From contig NZ_LIVV01000003.1 in assembly GCF_001905825.1 (NCBI RefSeq), positions 664,956 through 728,955 on the forward strand: 64,000 nt of DNA, given 5' to 3'. The DNA comes from Streptomyces sp. CB02009 (GTDB taxonomy: Bacteria > Actinomycetota > Actinomycetes > Streptomycetales > Streptomycetaceae). The translations under genes were made by a program, and so were the position numbers. This document shows, piece after piece, positions 8,140 to 16,781 of the stretch. Positions within the stretch are counted from its first letter, which is position 1; every line of letters starts with the position of its first letter. A model generated the notes under the pieces. The model worked only from the letters and a program-made list of their open reading frames with translations, was not told where the DNA came from and ran no database searches.

Positions 8140-9396
8140 TCACGCTCCAGCGGGGAGGGGGAGGGACACGGCGACGGCCGTGCCCTGGCCGGGGGCGGAC
8201 TCGACGGTGAACGTGCCGCCCAGCGACTCCGCGCGCGAGCGCATCGCCGGAAGCCCGAAACCGCCGTCGGAGGAGGGCCGCACGGCGCCGGGGTCGAACC
8301 CCGCGCCGTCGTCGACCACGTCCAGGGTCACCGAGGCGTCCATGAACGACAGGGTGATCTCCACGCGCGACGCGCCCGCGTGCCGCACCGTGTTCGCGAC
8401 CGCCGACTGGGCGATCCGCAGCAGCGCCACCTCGTAGGGGGTCGGCAGCTCGACCGGCGTACCGCTGACGGAGAAGCGGACCCGCGGCCCCGCCCCCGGC
8501 TCGCACAGGCGCTCCAGGGCGGCCGCCAGGGAGCCGTGCTCCAGGTCCGGCGGCGACAGCGCCCGGACGAACCGCCTGGCCTCCGCCAGGTTGTCCTGGG
8601 CCTCCTGCCGGGCCCGGTCGATGTGGCCCGCGGCGGCGGAGCCCGGCGGCAGCGCCCGCTCGGCCGCGCGGAGCAGCAGCTGGATCGAGGACAGGCCCTG
8701 CGCGAGCGTGTCGTGGATCTCGCGGGCGAGCCGTTCCCGCTCGGCGAGCGTCCCCGCGTGCCGCTCCGCCGCCGCCAGCTCGGCCCGCGTCTCGATCAGC
8801 TCCTCGATGAGCCGTCGCCGCCGCTCGCTCTCCCGGTACAGCGCGTGGTAGCCCAGGACCGTCGCCACCGCGACCGCCGCGCCGAGCAGCGGCCCGATGA
8901 AGACCCCGGGATTGAGCGCGGCGCCGTGCCCCACGTACGAGAGGATCGCCGCGAACGCCGTCAGCCCGACCGCCGGCAGCGACCAGCGCACGGGCAGCAG
9001 GTGCAGCTGGAGGAAGTAGAGCGGGAAGGCCACCCAGAGCGCCTCCGGGGTCAGCCACAGCATCGCGAACCAGCACGCGCCCAGGACGCCCAGCCACACC
9101 GCGGCGGCCCGCTGCGAGTCCCGTACGGACGGCAGGTACGACCCGGCGGCGTAGACGGCGCCCGTCACCACCGCGAGCACCGTCCCGGCGACCGAGTCGG
9201 CCCGCACCGCGGCGAGGACCAGCAGGCCCGCCATCAGCAGGTGCAGACAGAGGCGCAGCGCGCGCAGGACGGGCGTGAGGGGCCGCTGGGTGGGATGGAG
9301 GGAGGCGGCGGAAAGCTCGGTGGGGCGGGCGGGGGAGCGGGGAGCGCGGTGGAGGGGGGAGCGGGGAGCGGCGGGGAGGGAGGAGTGGGGATCCAT
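8140..9396 (-). CDS. Sensor histidine kinase (NarL-type, HisKA_3)
   Basis: This 418-aa kinase has a Pro/Ser-rich cytoplasmic N-terminus, about five or six membrane segments between residues 45 and 190, then the HisKA_3 dimerisation helix with phospho-acceptor His228 in EIHDTLAQG. The HATPase domain follows (N-box SAVANTVRHAGA, G1 DDGAGFD, G2 GGFGLPAMRSRAE). The start at 9396 has a GGAGGG ribosome site. The reading frame is open further upstream, but that part overlaps the divergent permease gene on the other strand and is not protein-like. It forms an operon with the response regulator. The signal sensed is unknown. Confidence 0.88.
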   Translation of the reverse strand: MDPHSSLPAAPRSPLHRAPRSPARPTELSAASLHPTQRPLTPVLRALRLCLHLLMAGLLVLAAVRADSVAGTVLAVVTGAVYAAGSYLPSVRDSQRAAAVWLGVLGACWFAMLWLTPEALWVAFPLYFLQLHLLPVRWSLPAVGLTAFAAILSYVGHGAALNPGVFIGPLLGAAVAVATVLGYHALYRESERRRRLIEELIETRAELAAAERHAGTLAERERLAREIHDTLAQGLSSIQLLLRAAERALPPGSAAAGHIDRARQEAQDNLAEARRFVRALSPPDLEHGSLAAALERLCEPGAGPRVRFSVSGTPVELPTPYEVALLRIAQSAVANTVRHAGASRVEITLSFMDASVTLDVVDDGAGFDPGAVRPSSDGGFGLPAMRSRAESLGGTFTVESAPGQGTAVAVSLPLPAGA

Positions 9397-9508
9397 GTTC
9401 CCTCCAGCGTAGACAGCGGCAGACAATCCGGGCTCAACCGAAAGTTTGATGCCGGAGCCATCCGTGGCGCGATGCCCCCCGGGCACCTCGCCGACCACTC
9501 TGGTCAGC

Positions 9509-10588
9509 ATGTTCGTCGCATGGAGAGACCTCCGATTCGCCAAGGGGCGGTTCGCGCTCATGGGCACCGTGATCGTGCTGATCACCCTGCTCGTGGGCCT
9601 GCTGTCCGGACTGACCGCCGGCCTGGCGCGGGAGAACATCTCCGCGATCACCGGCCTGCCCGCCGACCGGCTCGCCTTCGCGGCGCCGCCGTCCGGGCAG
9701 TCGGTCTCCTTCACCAACTCGACGGTCACCGAGAAGCAGTGGGGCGAGTGGGCCGAACGGCCCGGGGTGACGGCGGCCTCGCCGCTCGGCATCCGTACGC
9801 TCAACGGCGCCGCCGGGGACCGCACCGCCGCCGTCTCCGCCTTCGGTACGGAACCGGAGGGCGGGCTCGCACCCGTGGCGCCCGCCTCCGGCAAGGCCGT
9901 GCTCTCGGAGTCGGCGGCCGAGGAACTGGGCGTCGCCGTCGGCGACCCCGTCCGCCTCGGCCCCCTGGAGCTGACCGTCGCGGCGGTCGCGGGCGACGCC
10001 TCGTACAGTCACACGCCGGTCGTGTGGACGACCCTCGACGACTGGCAGCGGTTCGGCCACAGCGGCACCACCACGGAGGAGCAGGCCACCGTCGTCGCGC
10101 TCCGCGGGGCCGGGGGGACCGACTGGGGCGCCGGCGACAAGGCCGCCGGCACCGAGGCGAGGACCGTCGACGAGGCCCTCACCGCCATAGGGTCCTACCA
10201 GGCGGAGAACGGCTCGCTCCAGCTGATGCGCGGCTTCCTCTTCGCCATCTCGGCCCTCGTCATAGGAGCCTTCTTCACCGTCTGGACCATCCAGCGCAGC
10301 GGCGACGTGGCCGTCCTGAAGGCCCTCGGCGCCTCGACGCCGTACCTGCTCAAGGACGCCCTCGGGCAGGCGGTCCTGATGCTCACCGCGGGCACGCTGC
10401 TCGGGACCGGGCTCGCGGTCGCCGTCGGGGCGCTGGTCAGCGGCGGGAACGTGCCGTTCGTCCTCGAACCGCTGACCGTCCTCGCGCCGGCCGCCGTGAT
10501 GGTCGTCCTCGGAGCCCTCGGGGCGGCGCTGTCCATCCGGCGGATCACCGCCGTCGATCCCCTCACCGCGCTCGGGAGTGCCCGATGA
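9509..10588 (+). CDS. FtsX/MacB-type ABC transporter permease
   Basis: This 359-aa protein has one N-terminal membrane helix (about 15-37), a long extracytoplasmic region (about 38-255) and three C-terminal helices ending in the FtsX-type motif IRRITAVDPLTALG. That is the four-helix layout of MacB/LolCDE-like mechanotransmission transporters, which move lipids, peptides or drugs outward or sense envelope stress. The start at 9509 (MFVAWRDLRFAKGRF) is the typical family start; upstream in-frame ATGs lack coding character. Its stop overlaps the ATPase gene start by ATGA. The gene is divergent from the two-component pair. Confidence 0.85.
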   Translation: MFVAWRDLRFAKGRFALMGTVIVLITLLVGLLSGLTAGLARENISAITGLPADRLAFAAPPSGQSVSFTNSTVTEKQWGEWAERPGVTAASPLGIRTLNGAAGDRTAAVSAFGTEPEGGLAPVAPASGKAVLSESAAEELGVAVGDPVRLGPLELTVAAVAGDASYSHTPVVWTTLDDWQRFGHSGTTTEEQATVVALRGAGGTDWGAGDKAAGTEARTVDEALTAIGSYQAENGSLQLMRGFLFAISALVIGAFFTVWTIQRSGDVAVLKALGASTPYLLKDALGQAVLMLTAGTLLGTGLAVAVGALVSGGNVPFVLEPLTVLAPAAVMVVLGALGAALSIRRITAVDPLTALGSAR

Positions 10589-11265
10589 GTCTCGTCCTCG
10601 ATGCCGTCACCCTCACCTACCCGGACGGCGACGGCCGGCTGACCGCGCTCGACGCGGTCTCCCTCACCGTCCCCGCCGGCTCCCTCACGGCCGTCGTCGG
10701 ACCCTCGGGCTCCGGCAAGTCCAGCCTCCTCGCCGTCGCCGCGACGCTGGTGACACCGGACAGCGGGAGGGTCGTCGTCGACGGTACGGAGACGGGGGGA
10801 CTGGACGCGGCAGGGCGGGCGGCGCTGCGGCGGGAGCGGATCGGGATCGTGTTCCAGCAGCCGAACCTGCTGCCCTCGCTCACCGCGGCCGAACAGCTCC
10901 AGGTGATGGCGCACGTCTCGGGACGGCCGGCGAAGACGGCGCGCGGCAGGGCCCTGGCACTGCTCGACGCGGTCGGCCTCGCGGACCTGGCCGGGCGCAG
11001 GCCGCACCAGCTGTCCGGGGGCCAGCGGCAGCGGGTCAACATCGCCAGGGCGCTGATGAACGAGCCGGCGGTCCTGCTCGTCGACGAGCCGACGAGCGCG
11101 CTGGACCACGAACGGGGGGCGGCGGTGATGGAGCTGCTGGCGGGGCTGACGGTGGGGAGGGGGACGGCGACGGTGCTGGTGACGCATGACAGGGGGCATG
11201 CGGGGCGGGCGGACCGGGTGGTGGAGGTCAGGGACGGCCACCTGTCGACCCCGATCCCGGCCTGA
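10585..11265 (+). CDS. ABC transporter ATP-binding protein (MacB/LolD-like)
   Basis: This 226-aa ATPase is the partner of the permease, with which it overlaps by ATGA. Walker A is GPSGSGKSS (about 39-47), the Q-loop is VFQQPNLLP, the signature is LSGGQRQR, Walker B is VLLVDEPTSALD and the switch histidine is in VTHD. Length and motifs fit the short MacB/LolD/FtsE subfamily that works with FtsX-type permeases. Confidence 0.92.
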   Translation: MSLVLDAVTLTYPDGDGRLTALDAVSLTVPAGSLTAVVGPSGSGKSSLLAVAATLVTPDSGRVVVDGTETGGLDAAGRAALRRERIGIVFQQPNLLPSLTAAEQLQVMAHVSGRPAKTARGRALALLDAVGLADLAGRRPHQLSGGQRQRVNIARALMNEPAVLLVDEPTSALDHERGAAVMELLAGLTVGRGTATVLVTHDRGHAGRADRVVEVRDGHLSTPIPA

Positions 11266-11362
11266 CCCTCCCTCTCGCCGGGAGCCGCGCCGCTTGCGGG
11301 GAGCCACGCCCGGTCGCAGCCTGCGGCTTGGCAGGAACCTTGCCGTGGTCGCGCCCACCCCC

Positions 11363-11566
11363 GTTGTGGGCATCTGTTCCGCTGGGGCGGAACGGGTGGG
11401 CACAACGGAACGGCGCCCCTTGCCGGGCCTAGGCTTCCGCGCCCTGACCCGCACCCCGACTGTGGCGCACTGGTGGTGCGGGTCCAGGCACAAGGGGCGG
11501 AGGCGCCGCAGAGGGCGCCGTCCCGTGTGCCCACCCGTCCCGCCCCAGCGGGACGATTGCCCACAC
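11363..11566. repeat. Long imperfect inverted repeat (palindromic intergenic element)
   Basis: Two inverted copies of a roughly 54-base unit (11363-11417 and 11514-11566) share the core GTGGGCA...CCGCTGGGGCGG...GGGTGGGCAC. Between them are inner complementary arms: CGCCCCTTG at 11414-11422 with CAAGGGGCG at 11491-11499, and an arm at 11444-11455 with one at 11475-11487. The whole could fold into a hairpin of about 200 bases. A partial third copy lies at 11611-11646. No ORF with coding character is inside. It looks like a dispersed palindromic element between the ABC exporter and allR. Confidence 0.65.
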
Positions 11567-11913
11567 GGCGGTGGGCAAGCGGCTCGGCAGAGGCGACGCG
11601 CTCCGTCAGGTGCCCACCCGTCCCGCCCCAACACAGGCGGTGGGTGGCGGGGGCAGCCGCAGGGCGCAGACCGCAGGGGCCGCGCGCGGATCGCGCCGCG
11701 ACGGGGCGGGAGGTCGCGTGCACGCGTGGAGGCGTCCGTTCGGCCGGGCGCACACGTACAGCGGCGGCGGGTCCGGACCGTAGCCCCGTGCCGGCGGTGC
11801 GGTGGTCGCCCCGCCGCGGGGGAACGGGCCCCCGGTGGATCCGGGACCTAGTCCAGGTGCCGGCCCTGCAGGCCAAGCCCCGGCCCTGCAGGGCCAAGGT
11901 CCGACCCCTAGGG
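11567..11913. other. Non-coding remainder of the ABC exporter-allR gap
   Basis: No gene is seen here. The stretch holds the partial repeat copy at 11611-11646. It also has a 20-base tandem repeat at 11861-11900 that contains the perfect dyad GGCCCTGCAGGGCC (11882-11895). That dyad lies 18 bases past the allR stop and could act as a weak terminator for allR. Confidence 0.4.
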
Positions 11914-12720
11914 CTACGCGCCCCCGTTGGCCGTCGTGTTCGCCAGTGCCGCCGACAGTTCCCGCGCCACCTCCTGGAGGATCGGCACGATCTTCTCCGT
12001 CGCCGCCTCCGTCACCCGCCCCGCCGGGCCCGAGATCGAGATCGCCGCGGCCGTCGGGGAGTCCGGGACCGAGACGGCGAGGCAGCGGACTCCTATCTCC
12101 TGCTCGTTGTCGTCGACCGCGTACCCCGTCTCGCGGACCGCGACGAGCGCGTCGAGGAAGCCGTCCGGCGTCGTGATGGTCTTCTCGGTCGCCGCCGGCA
12201 TGCCGGTGCGGGCGAGCAGCGCGCGGACCTCCTCCGCCGGGGTGTGCGCGAGCAGCGCCTTGCCGACGCCCGTCGAGTGCGGCAGCACCCGCCGGCCGAC
12301 CTCGGTGAACATCCGCATCGAGTGCTTGGACGGCACCTGCGCCACGTACACGATCTCGTCGCCGTCGAGCAGCGCCATGTTCGCCGTCTCGCCGGTCTCC
12401 TCGACGAGCCGCGCCAGGTAGGGGCGGGCCCAGGTGCCGAGGAGGCGGGAGGCGGACTCGCCGAGCCGGATGAGGCGGGGGCCGAGCGCGTACCGGCGGT
12501 TGGGCTGCTGGCGCACGTACCCGCAGGCGACCAGGGTGCGCATCAGGCGGTGGATGGTGGGGAGCGGGAGTCCGCTGCTGGCGGAGAGCTCGCTCAGCCC
12601 GACCTCGCCCCCGGCGTCGGCCATCCGCTCGAGGAGGTCGAAGGCACGCTCAAGGGACTGGACGCCCCCGCTCGCGGCGGGCTTGGCGGCGTCGGTGGTG
12701 CTGGCGCTGGACGTCGGCAC
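11914..12720 (-). CDS. allR: IclR-family repressor of allantoin genes (AllR-like)
   Basis: This 268-aa protein has an N-terminal winged helix (QSLERAFDLLERMADAG..., recognition region SGLPLPTIHRLMRTL, about residues 22-80). The C-terminal IclR effector domain contains HSTGVGKALLAH and SISGPAGRV. Family knowledge: AllR of S. coelicolor represses allantoin degradation and malate synthase genes and is released by pathway intermediates. Here it is divergent from allB-alc, and related boxes lie upstream of aceB. The GTG at 12720 is chosen because AAAGGACC sits just before it; a TTG at 12750 would add ten residues. Confidence 0.9.
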   Translation of the reverse strand: MPTSSASTTDAAKPAASGGVQSLERAFDLLERMADAGGEVGLSELSASSGLPLPTIHRLMRTLVACGYVRQQPNRRYALGPRLIRLGESASRLLGTWARPYLARLVEETGETANMALLDGDEIVYVAQVPSKHSMRMFTEVGRRVLPHSTGVGKALLAHTPAEEVRALLARTGMPAATEKTITTPDGFLDALVAVRETGYAVDDNEQEIGVRCLAVSVPDSPTAAAISISGPAGRVTEAATEKIVPILQEVARELSAALANTTANGGA

Positions 12721-12904
12721 GTCAACGGTCCTTTCGGGGCAGGCGGGCAAGGCAGCAGCCTACCGGCCCATTGGCCGGGGTACATGGTCCTGGTGGCGGC
12801 GTCCGCGCCGGTCAGGGCGTGTTTGTCCGGTGTCGGCGACGGCCCGGAGCCGTCCGGGTCGCTCCCGGCTGTACGGAGCTACGTTCTACTGTACGGAATT
12901 TGCA

Positions 12905-12930
12905 TTTCACTTGGTGGAAACATCCAAGTG
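12905..12930. promoter_or_regulatory. AllR-type operator candidate in the allR-allB intergenic region
   Basis: TTTCACTTGGTGGAAAC (12905-12921) matches box A upstream of aceB at 12 of 17 positions. It overlaps a perfect 7-base inverted repeat, CACTTGG (12908-12914) and CCAAGTG (12924-12930). Just upstream, CTGTACGGA occurs twice, 20 bases apart (12869-12877 and 12889-12897). The 338-base region between allR and allB holds no ORF and is the divergent promoter. Confidence 0.55.
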
Positions 12931-13008
12931 GCCCACGGCGCCGCCCGGCATCCTCGCCGATGCTGGAAGTGTGCCCTTGACGACATGTCGTCCGGAAGTG
13001 AAGACTCC

Positions 13009-13025
13009 TTCAACAGTTCGTTGAA
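13009..13025 (+). promoter_or_regulatory. Second operator candidate just before allB
   Basis: TTCAACAGTTCGTTGAA is a perfect dyad with 6-base arms, 33 bases before the allB start. It matches box B upstream of aceB (TTCAATGGTTTGTTGAT) at 13 of 17 positions. The position suits repression of allB-alc transcription. Confidence 0.6.
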
Positions 13026-13058
13026 TTTTTTTCTTGAAGCACTGGAAGAGGGGTACGG

Positions 13059-14393
13059 GTGGACGTCAACCTGGTCCTGCGCTCGACGCGTGTCATCACC
13101 CCCGAGGGGACACGCCCGGCGTCGATCGCCGTCTCCGGAGGGACGATCGCGGCCGTGCTGCCGTACGACGCCGAGGTACCCGCCGGTGCCCGGCTCGAGG
13201 ACGTCGGCGACGACGTCGTCCTGCCGGGACTCGTCGACACCCACGTGCACGTGAACGACCCCGGCCGCACCGAGTGGGAGGGCTTCTGGACCGCCACCCG
13301 CGCGGCCGCCGCCGGCGGCATCACCACCCTCCTCGACATGCCCCTCAACTCGCTGCCGCCCACCACCACCGTGGAGAACCTGCGCGTCAAGCAGGAGGTC
13401 GCCCGCGCCAAGGCCCACGTCGACGTCGGCTTCTGGGGCGGCGCCCTGCCCGACAACGTCAAGGACCTGCGCCCACTCCACGACGCCGGTGTCTTCGGCT
13501 TCAAGTGCTTCCTGTCGCCGTCCGGCGTGGAGGAGTTCCCCGAGCTCGACCAGGAGCAGCTGGCGACCTCGCTCGCCGAGATCTCCGGCTTCGACGGCCT
13601 GATGATCGTGCACGCCGAGGACCCCCACCACCTCGCCGCCGCGCCCCAGCGCTCCGGCGAGGCGTACGCCGACTTCCTCGCCTCGCGCCCCCGCGACGCG
13701 GAGAACACGGCGATCGAGAACCTGATCAACCAGGCCCGCCGGCTCAACGCCCGCGTCCACGTCCTGCACCTCTCCTCCTCGGACGCGCTGCCCGTCCTCG
13801 CCGCCGCCAAGGCCGAGGGCGTCAAGGTCACCGTCGAGTCCTGCCCGCACTTCCTCACGCTCACCGCCGAGGAGATCCCGGACGGCGCCACCGAGTTCAA
13901 GTGCTGCCCGCCCATCCGCGAGGCCGTCAACCAGGACGCGCTGTGGCAGGGGCTCGCGGACGGCACGATCGACTGCATCGTCTCCGACCACTCCCCGTCG
14001 ACGACCGACCTCAAGACGCCCGACTTCGCGTCCGCCTGGGGCGGCATCTCCTCCCTCCAGCTCGGCCTCCCCGCCATCTGGACCGAGGCCCGCCGCCGCG
14101 GCTTCGACCTGACGGACGTCGTCCGCTGGATGTCGGAGGGCCCGGCCCGGCTCGCCGGCCTCACCCGCAAGGGCGCCATCGAGGCCGGCCGCGACGCCGA
14201 CTTCGCCGTCCTCGACCCCGAGGCCACCTTCACCGTCGATCCGGCGGAGCTCCAGCACCGCAACCGGATCACCGCCTACGCGGGCAAGACCCTCAACGGC
14301 GTCGTCACCTCCACCTGGCTGCGCGGAGAGCGGATCGCCGACCACGGCACCCTCGCCGAGCCCTCCGGCCGCCTCCTCGAAAGGAACAACTGA
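13059..14393 (+). CDS. allB: Allantoinase
   Basis: This 444-aa amidohydrolase opens the allantoin ring to allantoate. Metal-site motifs are visible: HVHVNDPGR (about 64-72), the FGFKCFLSPSG segment with the lysine expected to be carbamylated (about 150), the IVHAEDPHH and VLHLSSSDA histidines, and DHSPS (about 309). The length is that of bacterial AllB. The GTG start has a GAAGAGGGG ribosome site. It is the first gene of the allB-alc operon; alc starts 3 bases after its stop. Confidence 0.93.
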   Translation: MDVNLVLRSTRVITPEGTRPASIAVSGGTIAAVLPYDAEVPAGARLEDVGDDVVLPGLVDTHVHVNDPGRTEWEGFWTATRAAAAGGITTLLDMPLNSLPPTTTVENLRVKQEVARAKAHVDVGFWGGALPDNVKDLRPLHDAGVFGFKCFLSPSGVEEFPELDQEQLATSLAEISGFDGLMIVHAEDPHHLAAAPQRSGEAYADFLASRPRDAENTAIENLINQARRLNARVHVLHLSSSDALPVLAAAKAEGVKVTVESCPHFLTLTAEEIPDGATEFKCCPPIREAVNQDALWQGLADGTIDCIVSDHSPSTTDLKTPDFASAWGGISSLQLGLPAIWTEARRRGFDLTDVVRWMSEGPARLAGLTRKGAIEAGRDADFAVLDPEATFTVDPAELQHRNRITAYAGKTLNGVVTSTWLRGERIADHGTLAEPSGRLLERNN

Positions 14394-14396
14394 CCC

Positions 14397-15515
14397 GTGA
14401 GCACCGGCATACCCTCCTTCACCGGCGACGCCAGCCCTTACGGCGGTGGTGACCCCTACGCCGACTACCGGACGGCCGACTTCCCCTTCACCCAGTACGC
14501 CGACCTCGCCGACCGGCGCCTCGGCGCGGGCGTGATCGCCGCCAACGACGAGTTCTTCGCCGAGCGCGAGAACCTGCTCAAGCCCGAGGCGGCCGAGTTC
14601 GACCCCGAGCACTTCGGCCACAAGGGCAAGATCATGGACGGCTGGGAGACCCGCCGCCGCCGCGGCGTCTCCGCCCAGCAGCCGCACCCCACCGAGGACG
14701 ACCACGACTGGGCCCTCGTACGGCTCGGCGCGCCCGGCGTCGTCCGCGGCATCGTCCTCGACACCGCCCACTTCCGCGGCAACTACCCGCAGGCCGTCTC
14801 CGTCGAGGCCGCCTCCGTCCCCGGCTCGCCCTCGCCCGAGGAGCTCCTCGCCGACGACGTGAAGTGGACGGTGCTCGTCCCGCGCACCGCCGTCGGCGGC
14901 CACGCCGCCAACGGCTTCGCCGTCGACGTCGAGCAGCGCTTCACCCACCTCCGCGTCAACCAGCACCCCGACGGCGGCATCGCCCGCCTCCGCGTGTACG
15001 GCGAGGTCGCCCCCGACCCGCAGTGGCTCGGCGTGCTCGGCACCTTCGACCTCGCGGCCCTGGAGAACGGCGGCCAGGTCGAGGACGCCTCCGACCGCTT
15101 CTACTCCCCGGCCACCAACACCATCCAGCCCGGCCGCTCCCGCAAGATGGACGACGGCTGGGAGACCCGCCGCCGCCGCGACAAGGGCAACGACTGGATC
15201 CGCTACCAGCTCGTCGCCGAGTCCGAGATCCGCGCCGTCGAGATCGACACCGCGTACCTCAAGGGCAACAGCGCCGGCTGGGCCGCGCTCTCCGTCGCGG
15301 CCGAGGGCTCCGAGGAGTGGACCGAGATCCTGCCCCGGACCCGCCTCCAGCCCGACACCAACCACCGCTTCGTGCTCGACACCCCGGCGGTCGGCTCCCG
15401 CGTGCGGATCGACATCTACCCGGACGGCGGCATCTCCCGCCTCCGCCTCTTCGGCTCCCTCACGGACGCCGGTACGGCCCGTCTGACCGCCCGCCACCAG
15501 GAACTGGGCGGCTGA
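14397..15515 (+). CDS. alc: Allantoicase
   Basis: This 372-aa enzyme cleaves allantoate to urea and ureidoglycolate, from which glyoxylate is made. It consists of two allantoicase domains, each with the family block (KIMDGWETRRRR near 82 and KMDDGWETRRRR near 251) followed by a VRIxxDTAxxxGN segment and a HPDGGIARLR or YPDGGISRLR block. It is co-transcribed with allB. The product explains why a malate synthase is co-regulated. Confidence 0.92.
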   Translation: MSTGIPSFTGDASPYGGGDPYADYRTADFPFTQYADLADRRLGAGVIAANDEFFAERENLLKPEAAEFDPEHFGHKGKIMDGWETRRRRGVSAQQPHPTEDDHDWALVRLGAPGVVRGIVLDTAHFRGNYPQAVSVEAASVPGSPSPEELLADDVKWTVLVPRTAVGGHAANGFAVDVEQRFTHLRVNQHPDGGIARLRVYGEVAPDPQWLGVLGTFDLAALENGGQVEDASDRFYSPATNTIQPGRSRKMDDGWETRRRRDKGNDWIRYQLVAESEIRAVEIDTAYLKGNSAGWAALSVAAEGSEEWTEILPRTRLQPDTNHRFVLDTPAVGSRVRIDIYPDGGISRLRLFGSLTDAGTARLTARHQELGG

Positions 15516-15600
15516 CCACAGCCCGTACGCACCAGCGGGCCGGGGCACGCCCCCGGGCCCGCCCCATGAACTGGGCGGGTACGACACCCCGCCCGGCCCG

Positions 15601-15638
15601 CGAGGGCGCAGCGGCACGACAGCACCGCTGCGCTCTCG
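15601..15638. terminator. Strong hairpin after alc
   Basis: A 14-base stem (arms 15601-15614 and 15625-15638, one G-U pair, 10-base loop) follows a smaller 7-base stem (15558-15564 with 15573-15579). No T-run follows, as is usual in Streptomyces. It separates alc from the convergent SDR gene. The rest of this 356-base gap shows no gene. Confidence 0.65.
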
Positions 15639-15871
15639 CGAATCACGCACCCCCCTTTCTGAGGGCTCGGTTCGCCTCCGGGCGCCCGGAGCCGGGCTCA
15701 CGGCCCCGACCGTGCTCGACCCCCTCGTTCCTCGGGGGCCTCCGCGCGCTCGGGGCCGTTCCCCCGGCGGCGCCCTTCGGCTCACTCGCCGGTCCTAGGG
15801 GCGGGCGTTTTGGACCGGCCTCCTCCAGGCGGGCGCCCAGCGCCGGCCCGGTCCAGCCGAACGCAGGCGCG

Positions 15872-16612
15872 TCACGCCGCGTGCCCGCCGTCCACCGAGA
15901 ACTCCGCGCCCGTCACGTACCGCCCCTCCGGCCCCGCCAGGAACGCCACCATCGCGGCCACCTCGTCCGGAGTGCCGAAGCGGCCCAGGGCCGTCAGCGC
16001 CGTCTGGCCCTCCGCGTACGGGCCGTCCGCCGGGTTCATGTCGGTGTCGACGGGGCCCGGGTGGACGAGGTTCGCCGTGATGCCGCGGCCGCCCAGATCC
16101 CGCGCGAGGCCCTTCGTCAGGCCGATCAGCGCCGTCTTGCTCAGCGCGTACAGCACCCCGCCGGGGCCCGGTACGCGCTGCGTCATGCAGCTGCCGACGG
16201 TGACGATCCTGCCGCCCTCCGGCAGCCGCCCGGCCGCCGCCTGCGCGGCGAGGAAGGCCGCCCGGACGTTCACGGCGAGGACCCGGTCCACGTCCGTGAG
16301 CGCCAGGGACTCCAGCGGGCCGAGGACCCCGATGCCCGCGTTGTTCACCAGGACGTCGAGCCGGCCCAGGGCGTCCGCCGCCCAGTGCACCGCGCCCGCC
16401 GCGTCCCCGGCGTCGGCCGCGTCGGCCCGCAGGGGCAGTGCCTTCCGGCCGGTCGCCTCGATGCGCGCCGCCACCTCCTTGGCGCGCGCCTCGTCCTGGA
16501 CGTAGGTGAAGGCGACGTCGGCGCCCTCCCTGGCGAGCCGTACGGCCGTGGCCGCGCCGATCCCGCGGCTGCCGCCCGTCACCAGAACCGCCGTGCCGTG
16601 CATCGTGGACAT
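15872..16612 (-). CDS. Short-chain dehydrogenase/reductase
   Basis: This 246-aa classical SDR has the Rossmann motif TGGSRGIG (about 12-19), the NNAG motif (about 90) and catalytic Ser, Tyr and Lys in VGSC...YALSK (about 138-160). The lack of an acidic residue right after beta-2 and the Arg in the glycine motif suggest NADPH. It is probably a 3-oxoacyl-ACP-reductase-like or xenobiotic ketone reductase; the substrate cannot be told. It has a GGAGG site before the ATG and is divergent from the RibD-type reductase. Confidence 0.85.
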   Translation of the reverse strand: MSTMHGTAVLVTGGSRGIGAATAVRLAREGADVAFTYVQDEARAKEVAARIEATGRKALPLRADAADAGDAAGAVHWAADALGRLDVLVNNAGIGVLGPLESLALTDVDRVLAVNVRAAFLAAQAAAGRLPEGGRIVTVGSCMTQRVPGPGGVLYALSKTALIGLTKGLARDLGGRGITANLVHPGPVDTDMNPADGPYAEGQTALTALGRFGTPDEVAAMVAFLAGPEGRYVTGAEFSVDGGHAA

Positions 16613-16781
16613 CCCGAACCTCCGTGGAAGAAGCCATAAGTGGTTGCGGGTTCAATGAAACTCGCGAGGGTGTCCCGGCGCTGGCATGAATCGGACGCCG
16701 ACCCGGCCACCGATGAGTTCCGCCCGGCGGCACGGTCTGAACTGCCGAGACACGATGGACCGGAGACGAAAGGGCACCACC

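Noticed and set aside
12721..12750. TTG start for allR at 12750
   Set aside because: It lacks a ribosome site, whereas the GTG at 12720 has AAAGGACC at the right distance and starts at the usual family N-terminus.
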